Assembly: GCA_037013685.1 (NCBI GenBank) | Contig: CM072894.1 | Location: 7,256,841 to 7,320,840 of the forward strand | Reading direction: 5' to 3' | DNA from: Acridotheres tristis | Taxonomy: Eukaryota > Chordata > Aves > Passeriformes > Sturnidae | Length of the DNA stretch: 64,000 nucleotides | In this document: positions 15,001 to 40,519 of the stretch, piece after piece | Numbering within the stretch: position 1 is the first letter of the stretch | Layout: each line of letters starts with the position of its first letter | The notes under the pieces: generated by a model | What the model was told of the DNA's origin: nothing | Database searches by the model: none | The model's input: only the letters and a program-made list of their open reading frames with translations | Program-made: the position numbers and the translations under genes

Positions 15001-18000
15001 GAATATTGCTTGCTGCTCATGAAGCTGCATTTCTCCTAATTCAGGGTGAACATGAGTGGTGCACCCCTGACTGCAGATGAAACAAGAGCTTCTCACACAC
15101 ACTCTGTATTTTAAGGTTGTTGAATCCTGCCTTTCTCATTATACTCATGTTCACACTTACACTGTCAGTTCAAATTTCCAGCCTTACAGCTGATCTCTGA
15201 CCATTTTATCTTTTTCTTGACAATGTCAAATGAGTAACTGCAACTAGAACCCCAATCCTAAAAATACATACACGTTGGTATTAGTAGCCTTGAGAAGACT
15301 GCTAACCCTCTTACCTTCATGCAAAGTTAGGTTTACTAATATGGCTCAGAGTTGACCCTGCCATGGTTATATTTCTTGGATTTCAGCTATCTGTAATTTA
15401 AATTAACTGTCTCCCAAGAATTAAAGTTTGTTAAAGAGCCCTACAGATAATTCTCTTCAGCAGGAACACCTTTAGTGATCACTGTATCCATTTGACTGAG
15501 TTCTCCCATTAAATGTTTTCCCATACTTACCAATGAGTGATGCATTAATGGAATTACTATATAATCACAGATAAAGGAAGAAAGGAAAACTATTACTAAG
15601 AAACATGTGATACCACGAGTCTTAAAATACTCTTGAGATAGGTCTGAACTATTTACTGGATAAAAAAACTGCTGAATCATGCTCTTAACTCATACCAAAA
15701 ATAGCATTGCATTTGGCAAAGCACATACGAGCTATTAATGTTCCCAGTTGTTCCAACACGCTGATTAGCTGCTGGTCACAAAGGATGATGAAGCATTTTC
15801 CTACCTTTTCTGTCTCCTTGAGAGAAAGAGAACAGCAAATATGTTTTCTCCTAGAGTAGTTCTCCCTTTCACAATACCAGCTTTTAACAGAAAGTTCCCA
15901 AAACCCTTAAAAAGCATTCTGTGAGCTCTCTCCTCTGCATTTAACATACCCCAGAAAAGGTGAAGTGATGGGTAGCAGATTTCACCCATCTCCCAGCTAT
16001 ACTCCTCCCTGGTGAGACTCTGATTTTCTCAGTACATGACCTGTAAGTTATTTCCTAGAATTAAGAGGAGCAAAGAACATTTCTTGGTGATTTAAAAGCT
16101 GTATTAATATGAGGAAAATAGTTCTCTCTGAGGTCTAAGAAAAAGTGACTGCTTAATGCCCTTAATGAGGAGAGAAAGGTCTTAAAAAGTTGAAAAGCTC
16201 CAGCTGGAGTTAATTATGTTCTCTAAGAGGCTTTGTAATTACTGTGTTTCCTGGCCTTCAGCATCACGTAGGTGGAAGGACAGACAAGAGCTGCCTTCTG
16301 AGTTTCTCTGTGTGCTTCATTACCTTCTCCCTTATTCCTTGTGGCCTGGTGTGACAGACCCCTAGCCTGAAGTCCTGGGTTTATGAGCATCAAGAGTGCC
16401 ATGCAGGCTGCTGGGCTGAATTTGGACACGTCTCTTCCAGCAGCACAAGTCCCAGTCTCATTCCAGCCCCTGTGCCAGTGTGCAGGGCCTCTTGCTTTTG
16501 GCCACGTTGTACCACAGCTGCTGCCAGCCTCACCCTGGGAGTGGTTAAGGATAGGGATAGAGATAAGGAAAGGAATAAGTCAGGTGGAGTAGCCCCTCAT
16601 CAGAAGTGCCAGGGGACAGCTGATGCAAAATTGCAGAGGGAAGACTAAGAAGGGAAGACACATTTTCTCTGCTCAGTGTGGGAGTGTTACTTCCCACTCT
16701 CTGGCTGACTTTACCTCTCCACAGTGGCTGATTGCCATCCACATAGTATCTGACTATTTAAAACATCTTGGTGTTTTTAAGAAAAACAGAAAGTGTATTA
16801 CCCTTTAACCATCTGCTCCTTTACACAAGACTTTAGGTATCACATAAAGAAACATTCTCATGCTGTTTTTAATACGAAAGGGGCAAGAAAAACATCTGTG
16901 GTGCCACAGCGACTTGAAGTTGCAGCTCTTGCATTTTATCTTAGCTCACCTATCATGATGTAAATTTTCTTGCAAATAAAATCCATCTCTGAAAGGCAAA
17001 ATAATCTAGGCAGGAATAGTGGGTGGCCCAGCTCCCCAGTCTCTGTGGAGGGCAGCTCACTGACAAAGCAGGGGGTGGTGTTTCCAGAGTTTCCTTTACA
17101 GAACTTGTGGGAGGCTGAGCACATGGAGTCTGTTGAAGAGACAGGCTGAGTTAATTTGCTGCTTTAGCAAAAATTTTTAAGAAAAAGCTGCTGTATTCAC
17201 ATGGCATAGGGAATTAAAGATACTTTGTGCCACCTATTTCTGATATACAGAATGAACTCTCAACACACAATAATCACAGTTAACTTTGTGCTATGTATTT
17301 CTCACAAGTTCACGAGTAACTCATTTAGCACAGCTCTAATTAGGTAATTCCTCTTGGTCTCTGCTTGATTGGCTGCTCTTTTTTTCTGAAATCCCCAAAA
17401 ACACTTTGCTCCACGATCCTAGTTTTTTAGATTTCAACAGCAAGTAGCTGAGACGTTCAGAATCCAGAAATGGTGATCCCCTGCAGTCACTGAGCCTGAG
17501 ACACAAACAACCTGTAATATTTAGCTTTCAGTCAGTGTCAGTAGGCTGGTACACAACTGTCTTATTCCAGGTGACTTCAGAGGCAGCAGGAGGATCTAGA
17601 GGAAATTTACTGCAGGGCATCAAGTGATGCTTGAGAATAAGGGACCAGGGAAAGATGGGAATGTCCATGGAATGAAGGTCTGAAGGGTGCAGCGATTTAA
17701 ATGACTAGAAGAGAAGTAATCCCATGAAACCAGCAATCCTTATTCTGCAGCATGTCCCGTGTCACACACTCCAGCTGGGCTGCTGCACTTCCTTCTTCCT
17801 TTTATCATCCCAGTCTCCCATGCCTCTCTTTTTATCAGTCTTACTTTGCTTCTTTGTGAAACCCAATCAGACCTGTCTTACTCACTTCAAACTAATGCTT
17901 GTACTTCAGCCTCCAGAACTGGCTTACTTTCCCCATCCTGTTGTTTTGTGATTGTAGCCAAACTTCTGGCATAATTTATTTAGTATGATGCAACTTAAGA

Positions 18001-21000
18001 ATCACTGAGTCATCCTCAAGCACATCTAATAATGCCTTGTATCACTTCCTTAGGATGGTCTTGAGAAACTGGTCTTTCCCTTTTTATTGAGTCATTCGTA
18101 GATGTAAGCAGACTTAGATTAATAAAAATGTACTGTAGAAATTTATACAGTCAATACTACTGAAGTGAGATATTCCTCACTATTTTATCCCTTAAACTTT
18201 TATTCAGTAACAGTTTTCACAAGCAGCAATATATAATGACTAAATAGTTTTTAATGTATCTAACAGGAAGCAGGAAAGCATACTAATATCCTCCTATTCT
18301 AAAGTATTAGCAAGGAGGATTAGAACTGCCATTTTTTGTTACTGATTCTGTCTCTTAATAATGAGAATTAGAAGACCAGAATGGTAATAATCATTGTCTA
18401 TGTATTTTTGTTAATTCAGTACTATATTTGCTTGTTGTCCTCTCCCAATGTGAAGGTTCTTGGAATTTATAATAGTGTATGGAGATCTCCACAGGATTAC
18501 GTCAAGGAATGCTGAAGTATGATCCCAAGAAATGCTGCACAGGCTCAGTGAACTACAGAAATAAAAGTTGCTGTTGCTTTGGCCATCGTGTTTGGCACTA
18601 GGTCTCAAAGGCAGTCCATGAAAACCACTGAGAACCCTGCTGGGTGCCCCCAGCTAGCTGCCCTCTTTATCCCTCTTCTCTGGTGTTAGTCAATGCATAC
18701 AAAGTTATCTTCAGCAAATATGTGACACACTGGAAATGTATAGACTCAGAAAGCAGCATCCATCCTGAACACACAGGCACAACTTACATGGTGTGGAGCT
18801 CTGTGGATGTGGAGGAATGTGGCAAGGGTTGAGGAGAATGCTGACCTGTGCTTCAATTCCTTTGTGATATTTGAGAGGATTTGCCAGAAGGTGCTGAGGT
18901 TACTCATCTGATCTTCTAGCACTTCTGTTTCCATGCTCTGATACTGATCTAACCTCTGTCCTTTGTGACCAAGTGGGAAATGTCAACTAGACAATAGAGG
19001 AAACATGAAAAAGAAGTACAAAATCAGCCTGAAGTTATAGCTTTCTACTGAACATCCAGCTATGAGCCTTGGTCTCCTCTGTTTGCTCTGTTCCATTTAG
19101 ATAAGACAACATTTAGATTTTATCACGGCCAAGCAGATAAAATGAAACTGGACATTCCTATATAGCCCTAAAATTCAACTGATAACTTGTACTAAAAATC
19201 CAAGTAAATAAGCCAAGTTATCATTTTCTTACTGAAAATTTACTCTCTGTTAGCAAAGCAGAACTGGACAAGAATTCATTATTTGTGGAGGGAAGACAGA
19301 CATAAGAAATCACCTCAAGAAAAGGAAAATCTCTTCTTTTCTAACCACAGGTTGTCTGTGCTGTGAAACCAAAGACTAGGCCTCCTCAGGTCTGATTCCC
19401 CTATTCACAGTCTGTTCCCCTTTGTGTCCACACAGTCACAAAAAAAATTAAAGAAAATACAGGAAACAAACAGTGGGAGAACAGTTTCTTTTCCCTCTTT
19501 TGGCTAAAATGAGCCTAATGACAGAGAATCAAGGAAAGGAATTAAATGTGATGAGATGCATTTTGTTCTTTTGTAGCTGCTTAGAATTTTGGATGGTGGC
19601 TGTTGGTATCTGCCAGCATCAGGCACTAATCAGAGCAAGAAAGCCTAAGCATGACTCTACTTCTCTGACAACTGAAAATCCCTGACAAGGCTATCCTGGG
19701 ATAGTAAAGGCATTAAAAGTACAGTTAAAGCTCCTTGATGTGTGCAAGATGAAAACAGCTTTATAATAAGATATATGAGAAACATTGTCTTAAAATGAAG
19801 TAAATAAAGGCTTCCCAACACATACAAAGTTTCTTGGTATTCCAGAGGGGGGAAAAAACTTTTCAAAAGACAATCAGGAGACATGCTTATACAAAACACT
19901 TTTCTTTTACATTCCTTTGATGGGCATATACTACAAGTGCTATTTTGTGCATTTCTCTCCAAGAGCTGTTTGTATTCCAAGTGCCCCACTGTGTGCAGGG
20001 GTTGTAGAAGAGTTTCACACTATCCATTCAGTCCACAGATATAATCCTTGAGATTATGCTACTGAAATTTGCAGGGGGTTTGTGCAAAGCAGCAGTGTCT
20101 GTGCTTAGACAGCCACTAAGGAAGCTCTACAGCCTGGATGGGCTGCTTGGTGTCTCTTTGGTCCCCAGCTATGTCACAATTTGCTCCCATCAGGCATGGC
20201 TAAACAATGCCAAGGTCAGTACAGGATGACAGAGAATAGTATATTGCAGTCAAGCAAATAAAGCCAAAAGTGTCCCAAAGAATGGGTTCTTTATCTTGTT
20301 TGGTTATCTTTAGAAGATAAATGGACTGCAGCACACTTCATACTGTAAACAGTAACTTTGACTGGCCTTACTCCAGTAGCAGCTGAACAAATATTTCTAA
20401 CGTGGACATCTCCCCCTCCCTCTTTCCCAGATGGACAGACCACGTATTTGTACGTGTCCCTGTCAGTTCTTACATGTGATGTGGCTGGCCAGTGGAAGGA
20501 AGCTCCCAGAAATTAAGGAATTCACACACAGCATTTAGTTTTTCAGCAGCCTGAGAACCAAATCGTGCCTTTCTAGAAGCAGGCCCAGAAAATACACAGT
20601 CCCAATTCTCCAAGCTAAGAGCTGCAGCTCTCACCTAAATCAGCAGGTTATCAACAGCTAAAGGAGCTCAAAGAAGGAGGCTGGATAGGAGATGTACACA
20701 TAAAATGCAGGCAGGCTCTGCACAGGAATATTATGTGAGCATTCTGAAAAATAGTGAAGATCTGCTGTATTAGTGCTTGTGGTAATTGTGAAGTTTTGAC
20801 AGTACTAAAAAGATACTCTTAAATTCTTAAAAAAGCTGCCTGAACATTTTGCTAATCCTGCAGAACTGCTTTTAATAACAAATACAGAGATTGCCTATAA
20901 ACTGAAGGCAAACAGTGAGATTTGTCCACTGCCTCAGTAGCAGTTCTAGAGGAAACACTGAACTGTAAGAATGCAGAAATACATTACATGCAATTGAAGA

Positions 21001-21210
21001 GAAACACAGCTGGAAAAAACAGTACCAGCTCTTGAAGATTCAGGATTAGAAACTCTACAATTTGCAGAGTTTCAAGCATACTGTAATCTGACTTGGCTTA
21101 TACTTGTCTTCTCGAGCAAGATTACTCATTATTTCCATCCTCTTTTACACAGGCAGGTATGGTTAGCACATCACCTCAGTCTCTAAATGTCCTGAACTCT
21201 TTCAGTCATT
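1..21210. other. Intergenic, no recognisable gene
   Basis: AT-rich DNA with only short chance ORFs. The longest is 139 residues on the minus strand at 2679-3098; another is 117 residues at 5532-5885. No conserved domain, splice-consistent exon chain, tRNA or rRNA was recognised. Small A/T-rich simple repeats are scattered through it (for example near 66-88, 4680 and 7720-7750). In mammals the neighbour on the 3' side of SLC40A1 is WDR75, and no WDR75 exon was recognised here. Confidence 0.7.
13618..13630 (+). repeat. Short (CA)n microsatellite
   Basis: Six and a half CA units. Too short to be of more than marker interest. Confidence 0.9.
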
Positions 21211-21312
21211 TCACAGAATTACACAATGGGTAAGGTTGGAAGGAACCTCTGGAAGCCATTTAGCCCAACCTCCCTGCTCAAGCAGGGTTCCCTAGAGCAA
21301 TTTACTCAGCAC
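21211..21312 (-). mobile_element. CR1-type LINE 3' fragment
   Basis: The plus strand shows the reverse complement of the CR1 3' end: CACAGAAT-like terminal repeats, then GGTAAGGTTGGAAGGAACCT, the AGCCCAACCTCCCTGCTC block and AGCAGGGTTCCCTAGAGCA. The element therefore points to the minus strand. It is 5'-truncated, as most avian CR1 copies are, and has no coding part. Confidence 0.85.
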
Positions 21313-21839
21313 TTCCTAGAGCTCTGATTGCAGCTGTTTCACTGTTCTGGCTTCTCTCTGGTTATCACTGCTGTTCAAGACAGATACAAAGGAAAAATTG
21401 GATTCAAGTCTCCATCTTTTCAATTTCAAAGAGAACAGCATTCTGTACGATTCAACTGATGAAGCGTACATGCTATAGATCCCATTTCCATTTATTTTTC
21501 ATATTTGCTTATGTTTTCTCTTTGTTATGCTATAACCTCACAATTACTTTCTTCAACAGTGGGTAAGCATTCCCTCCCAGAATTCAAGGAGTCAGCTGGT
21601 TGTGCATTGAATTTCATCTTATTTTTTTCTGAACTACTTCATCAGCTTGTTAGTGTGCTGTCAGCAACAGAAATATTGACATTTCAGACATATTTTTACC
21701 CACTTTTTTCCAAGGACACAGAACTTACTCAATCACACTGCTCTCTGCCACCTCCTTCACTTCCTGACAAACAGCTTTTGAACCACTTGGTTAATTCCAT
21801 CCGAACACGATGAAAGAGAAAAGTCTCAAGGTTTGACTT

Positions 21840-22200
21840 CAGATGGGCAGAGGAGGAGGCTGGGCCTGTTTCTGCTCCCCAAGGTCTTTGGCAGAGCACA
21901 GGCTGCCAGGTGCTGTTTGTCCTGCCAGCCGGTTCATCCCTGCCCGGAGCGCTCACGGGCCCCCTGCACACGTGGCGCTCCCGAGGATCAGAGCCCGGCT
22001 CGGCTCTGCCCATACAGCCGGGGAGGGGCAGCGCTGCGGGACCAGCGCCTGGAAAAGCCAGGATTACACAAGCCAGGAGCTACAGCTACTGCAGCTGGTG
22101 CGGGCCAAGGACACGCACGGAGGGACAAACACGCTTGGCTCGCTGTGCTGCTCGAGGCAGGAAACACTCTCAGACTGCAGTAGGATGGCACTGGGATCAG
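21840..22200. other. Isolated GC/CpG-rich patch in intergenic DNA
   Basis: About 360 bases of high GC with many CG dinucleotides, most densely at 21940-22050, surrounded by AT-rich DNA. It is open in several frames on both strands, as GC-rich DNA tends to be, and no protein family was recognised. A GTAAGT donor-like hexamer lies on the plus strand at 22402. It may be an unannotated promoter with a noncoding first exon, an enhancer-type CpG island, or a decayed insertion. Confidence 0.5.
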
Positions 22201-24300
22201 GATATCCTGGTATATTGTCTCCCTCCTGACTGACATGAACAATGACTTATACCGAAAAGGTTGGGGTCTTTTCTGAGCCACTCTTTAACGTGTTTTGCTG
22301 TTGTGGGTGGGGTTTTTTGATCTTAATGAGTCGTGCTGAGATATCTACTGTACCTTCTCTTTCCCTCATCTGCCAAAGGACGGGACTCAGATTTTCTAAA
22401 CGTAAGTAACTTCCCTTGCATTTTACAAAGGCTTAAGAACTCTTAACTCTGCATGAGTGAAAACAGATTGCTCCATCACCCTATACCAAGAGTAAAAAGC
22501 ACAGTTGCATGCTTCTCTTGTGACCACAAGGGAAATAAAAGTTTAACTAGAAAGAAATACTGACCCACACAAGGACAAGCTGAAGTATTTGAAAAAGCAT
22601 TATTGAGCAGCATGCACTTTGTCCATAGTCCCTGCAAGCCTTTAAGCAATTACCCTTCTTCTGGCCTTCAAAGGGAAAAAATAGTGCCTTTTTAAAAGCA
22701 GAAGCTGAAGATACAGTCTTATTTTAGGAATGAAATACTTTTTATTACAGCATGCAGTTAAAGCACCGACAAGCAGGAAAGAGAATGTGTAACTACAGAG
22801 GGCAAGACAAAAAAGGACCATTACTCTACCACTTACTATTAACTTCTCTAGTACTAAGTACTTGAGAAAGACATGAATGCAGAGTATAGCACAATATATT
22901 CCTGGAGAACGTGAAAGCAGGCCAGCCTTGAGGCAGACAGAAAGGCATTACCACCTCCAGAGTGCTAGATTCAGAAAAGCTACACCCACTAGTTTCACTC
23001 TGCCCTAGCAGAAAGAACTCTGATTTATAGGACATTCACCATGTCCTTTACAGAAGCAAATACAAAAGTGACTGTAGGTTTTTTTAATTACTAGATATGA
23101 ACCTACTTCTTTGGAATTTCTGAGTTTGGATTTCTTGTTGGATTTCTCACCAAAGAAACAAAACAGTTTATAAAGTGAAAGGTCTGAGTTCACTGTTTTT
23201 CCCTTAAGAAGATTCAACTTTCATACCCCATTACTAGCGCTCACTTTATGAAAATGCTTTTGAAAACAAAAGCTGTTAAGTATTTCAGAGGAGAAGAATA
23301 CAATACAGAATATAAAACATACCTTGCCTTCCACAGGCAGGGCTGATATCTCAACTGCCTGGTAAGCCAAGAAGTGCAACAAGCAGACAGTGGTAGGTAT
23401 CTCTAGTCATTTTACCTTTGGTTGCTGAATAGTGAATTCCTCAGGGGCTTAAAAAACTCAGAACTTTGCAAAACGTTTACAACTGAGTAAAAAAAAATCC
23501 AGCGAAACCATCAAATAGTAAATTGTGAAAGGACTTCTTCAGTTTAAAGAAGTATTCTTTACTTATTAAATACACAATACCATTCATAAATCTTTTTCTC
23601 TTTTATATTAACAGGAGTGGATATGTGTACTTACATTTTCAAGTCAGTATTTTAACACTCGTCTTAATTTGTAAGTGGCAGTGAAGAAGGCAAACATTAA
23701 CAACTGGGGACAAACTATACAGGTCTGTTTCTAGGAAAATCTTAGCTCAAAGAGGAATCAGTTCAGAGCTCCTAGTGAACCAGTGCAACATCCTTCTAAA
23801 GATCAATCCTTTGTGCAAACATATCTTTAATACACAAAGCCAGAAGCAGTCCTATATGAAATATTCCGGGTTTAGTCTTAAAAAGTACTTGACTACTAAA
23901 ACTTGACCACTCCTATCCCTAGAGTTCTCACCTACAGGTTGCTGCTACAGAAGGCCATCATCTCAAATTCAGTATGGTAAAGATACATGGCAAGGTAAAA
24001 TAACTTGCTTTCTGTTGCTCAGCAGGCCAAGACACAAAACTCTTCTACTGCCAATGCAAGAGCCAGACTGAGGTTGCAAGACCTTCATCTGCTGTGTCTT
24101 AACTGACCACTAGGGATGGTAAATAAAAAACAATTGACCAAAGAGCTACAAGGTCATTGAAAGATCTTGACTGCATTTGTCATTTGCTTCATGGCAGTTC
24201 CAACCCAACATATAAAAAAAGTTTTCTGCACAGGATCCATGCTAAGTGTACCCAGACACCCACAAACTGAAAAATACAGGACAAATAAGTTTTTATGCAA
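22201..24300. other. Intergenic, nothing recognised
   Basis: AT-rich sequence between the CpG-rich patch and the most distal possible SLC40A1 polyadenylation signal. No gene or repeat family was recognised. Confidence 0.7.
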
Positions 24301-24301
24301 A

Positions 24302-24307
24302 TTTATT
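24302..24307 (-). terminator. Possible distal polyadenylation signal
   Basis: AATAAA on the minus strand, about 2.9 kb beyond the SLC40A1 stop codon. It is a possible end for a long 3' UTR isoform. The motif is common by chance in AT-rich DNA, so support is weak. Confidence 0.2.
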
Positions 24308-26114
24308 AATTAGCTTTAACAATAATAATACATAAATCAATACTATGTCCAGCATAAGGTTGTATAATAAAATAGTCTGCTAAGATTGACTTCTAGTGTG
24401 TACATTTTTAAGGGCAGTTTTCATCCAATTTGGACTTCTTTTAAAAAAATAAATAAATACAAGGCCAAAAATGCTTACTTAATGAAAGTCCTGCTAAGTA
24501 AGTCTTCAGGCTCCACACTGCTCCAAAGCACTGCTGAGTACAGGTGTCTGCACATATCCTGGACTCACACACAAACAGGCTGTGCTCAAGCAGCATACAT
24601 TTTTTGACATCCAAAACAGACCAATGCACACAAGTTTTGCAATTTAAACCTCCTTAATCCTCTTCGAACTAACATTCACTTTTCTATTTTAGGATTGTCT
24701 TGCCTTCCAGCTGTGATATGCACATATGAACCCCAACCACATCATGTTTACCAAATACAAAGCTCCAGTCCTCTCCTAATAGTACTGCACTATCTACTGG
24801 AACCATTTATGATACAAATTGCTTCTCAAATTGAACAAGACTAAATTGTTCTTGGAGAAAGGGGAAAAAAAAAAAAAGCCTTTGGGAACAGGCAGGAACA
24901 TGGCATGCTCCCAGCTCTATTTGTCATGTTTTTGGAGCTCTCTAGACTTCAGAAATACACCCTCTCTGGGATGTCTGGTGCTTAGTGCTACAGCATTAAA
25001 TTTTAGGCACCCTGGGTTCTGTGCACTGTAGACAGCACATAAAAAAAGCTGCATTTTCAGCTTTGTTTCCCTGATGGCCAGTGAGTCCAAGATTGAAAAA
25101 AATCTGAATGCCGCTGTCTAAGTGCAGTATACAGGCATTCACTGACATTTGGACTATATTTGTATTTAACAATATTAAAATCTGGTCCCAATTTAAATTA
25201 GATACACATGAGAAAATATATTTGGCAAATCAGAGCTATTTCATTTACTAATGTGCTTATCATATACCACATAAGGCTATCCTTTGGACATATTTACAAA
25301 TCTAGATAAGCTTGTTTTATTTGTCTTCTGACAAATTCTGCTGATGGCAAAATTCCCTTTTCCTTAAGTTACACTCAGGATTGAGTCACAAATTTTAAAT
25401 CTACTCTAAATTACACATTTTACTTTATTCTATCAAAACGAAACCCAAATTCTTGGTCAAAGTATAAACACTTAAAAACCTAGTGAAAACATCCCTGAGA
25501 AGCTTTCAGCAACATAGAGTAATTATTAGGTTTGGTCCATCAGAGGAAAATCGTTACATCCAGTTATTGAAAACTATGGGCTACAAGTCCATTGGTTGTA
25601 CATTGGATTCCCATTCATTCCATGTCACACCTCTTACAAAACATTGTATCAGAGAAAAAAGCCACTAGAGGTTCTTTACATTCTTTGAGAGATAATGTTA
25701 TTGTTCTAAAATTTGTGATGACTGGCCTAGACTCAGCCCTGGTGTAACGCCTTTAATTTCAATGGAGTTCACACACTTACATTCCAGGGCCGAGTCTGGT
25801 AACATACATGACTGTGAAGGACAGTACCTAAAATTAAAAAAAACCCTTCGAAGTTACAGGGGATACTTTTCACAAGTTGCTGACATTGGTTTTTGCATAC
25901 TACTTATTTTGCAAACAAACATTTAACCAATATTTAAATTTAGAAGTCAGATTGCCAAGCCCTAAGAAAACTCAGAACACCACCAGGTTCAACTCTACTG
26001 AGAAAGCAAAGTGCGTAGTTTCCACAAAAGTGCACAATAGGGTTAATGACTATGGAAGTACTGTGTTAGTACACATGCAGGGTAAAAAAAAAAATATTAA
26101 AAAAAAGGCAAGAA

Positions 26115-26120
26115 TTTATT
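26115..26120 (-). terminator. Candidate polyadenylation signal AATAAA
   Basis: A canonical hexamer on the minus strand (TTTATT on the plus strand), about 1.1 kb after the SLC40A1 stop, with a T-rich tract just downstream. Other minus-strand AATAAA hexamers at 25316-25321 and 24302-24307 could give longer 3' UTRs. Confidence 0.55.
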
Positions 26121-26689
26121 GAACAGAGGGGACACATTTTCATTGCTCTGAAGTTGCTTTAGAGGGCCTCTCAGTCCATCATCTCATTGGTTTAGCAGTA
26201 TTTTAGAACAAAGTCAAAATTCACATACACATCAGATAAATGCAAGTAAATCCACCTTTTGCATGAAATATTAACTACTTTCAAATGCAATTGTTTTTTA
26301 GAAACACTATTAAAGCCTGATATATTGGAAAAGTAACTAAAGCTGCTTGTATTTGAAGGCAAAAACTAAGTTAGCACTAGAATTTAACTTTCTACAAGTA
26401 CTACTGACCTTAGCACTTTCTGTTACATCAAACCCGAGCAAACTTGCCATTTGCAATTTAAAAGCCATGCTCTGTAATATTACACCAATAGCTTCTGCTA
26501 AATGAGGCTGTTTTACTCTAAGAAGTGCAACAAAAGTGTAATACAACATCTTGTACCTAACAGTTGTCTAATTTGTAAGGAAACATGCAAAAAACCTGCA
26601 AAGGTGTTTCCATAAAGTTAAATCAAAACATAAAATACTATAAAGGTTTTGGGAAAAAAAATTGAGTTTACTAGAAGAATCCAAGAATG

Positions 26690-26741
26690 ATCATAGAATA
26701 TTGTGAGTTAGAAGGGACTCACAAGGACTGAAGTCCAATGA
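26690..26741 (-). mobile_element. Short CR1-type LINE 3' remnant
   Basis: ATCATAGAATATTGTGAGTT followed by AGAAGGGACTCACAAGGA and AAGTCCAA follows the avian CR1 3' tail pattern (ATAGAAT, GTTGGAAGGGACC, CACAAGGATCA, GAGTCCAAC) with several substitutions. It lies within the SLC40A1 3' UTR. Confidence 0.7.
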
Positions 26742-27242
26742 GAGGATGTTTATAACAGTTTAAGAATATAGGAGAGCAGAACTGTTTATGTAAAGGAATA
26801 TTGGAGTTTGAAAACCCCAAACAACCAAATACTGTATGAAAAGTTATTCCAAACTAACTAAAATAAGTACAAGATCTCATTTTACTCAATGAACATAAGA
26901 ATTAGTCAGGATTCATGGTGAATTGAGTATGTATAACAACCACTTCACTCTGGGGGTCAGCAGTGGAACTTGAACAGTATTTTTGTGATCAAACACCTGA
27001 CTTGAGACTTGTGGGGAACCTCTGATACTGCAGTTGTCAAGATCCAAGAGGCTGTCCTCTGCCAAACATTAAACATGTACAGGGTCACTGTAAAATGAAT
27101 TTTCTCTCTTGGGACAGCTTCCCCAAAAAGGTAAGTTATGCATTCAACTCTAGAGAAACACCTCAAACAGGGTCATAAAAGGAAGTATATGTGCTCAACC
27201 ATAGTATTTGTGAAGCAAAGTTAGTAAAAGAAATGGATCCTT

Positions 27243-40417
<13,175 letters not shown>

Positions 40418-40441
40418 GCCGGCCCGCTCCGCCGCTGCTCG

Positions 40442-40460
40442 CTGCCGAGAGAAGGGGGGA
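40442..40460 (-). promoter_or_regulatory. Candidate splice acceptor between IRE and ATG
   Basis: On the minus strand a 14-base pyrimidine tract (TCCCCCCTTCTCTC) is followed by GGCAG, with the AG at 40443-40442. Splicing here would leave 24 nt of leader before the SLC40A1 ATG and exclude the IRE. Mammals have an IRE-lacking transcript (FPN1B) made from an upstream first exon joined downstream of the IRE. Use of this site in birds is inference. Confidence 0.5.
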
Positions 40461-40488
40461 CGCGCGGCTTCGCTCCGTGTTGCCTTCC

Positions 40489-40519
40489 CCGACTTAGCTA
40501 GCACTGTAGCTGAAGTCGG
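40489..40519 (-). promoter_or_regulatory. Iron-responsive element in the SLC40A1 5' UTR
   Basis: On the minus strand the RNA forms a 7-bp lower stem (CCGACUU with AAGUCGG), an unpaired bulge C at 40512, a 5-bp upper stem (AGCUA with UAGCU) and a hexaloop CAGUGC at 40501-40506. All pairs are Watson-Crick. This is the canonical IRE, and the core matches human ferroportin closely apart from the last loop base. Iron regulatory proteins 1 and 2 bind such elements when iron is low and block translation from a 5' UTR. The 3' edge of the element lies 71 nt before the ATG. Confidence 0.97.

Larger units (their letters stand above)
26100..27242 (-). other. SLC40A1: SLC40A1 3' UTR (main form, inferred end)
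   Basis: This AT-rich sequence follows the stop codon. The first well-placed minus-strand AATAAA is at 26115-26120. A T-rich stretch on the minus strand follows at about 26083-26106, as expected for a downstream element. That gives a 3' UTR of about 1.1 kb. It contains a short CR1 remnant at 26690-26741. The end is inferred from the signal and is not observed. Confidence 0.6.

Noticed and set aside
21833..22281. Set of 94-128 residue ORFs on both strands
   Set aside because: They are open in several overlapping frames because of local GC content. No family or splice-supported coding structure was seen, so only the CpG-rich patch is reported.
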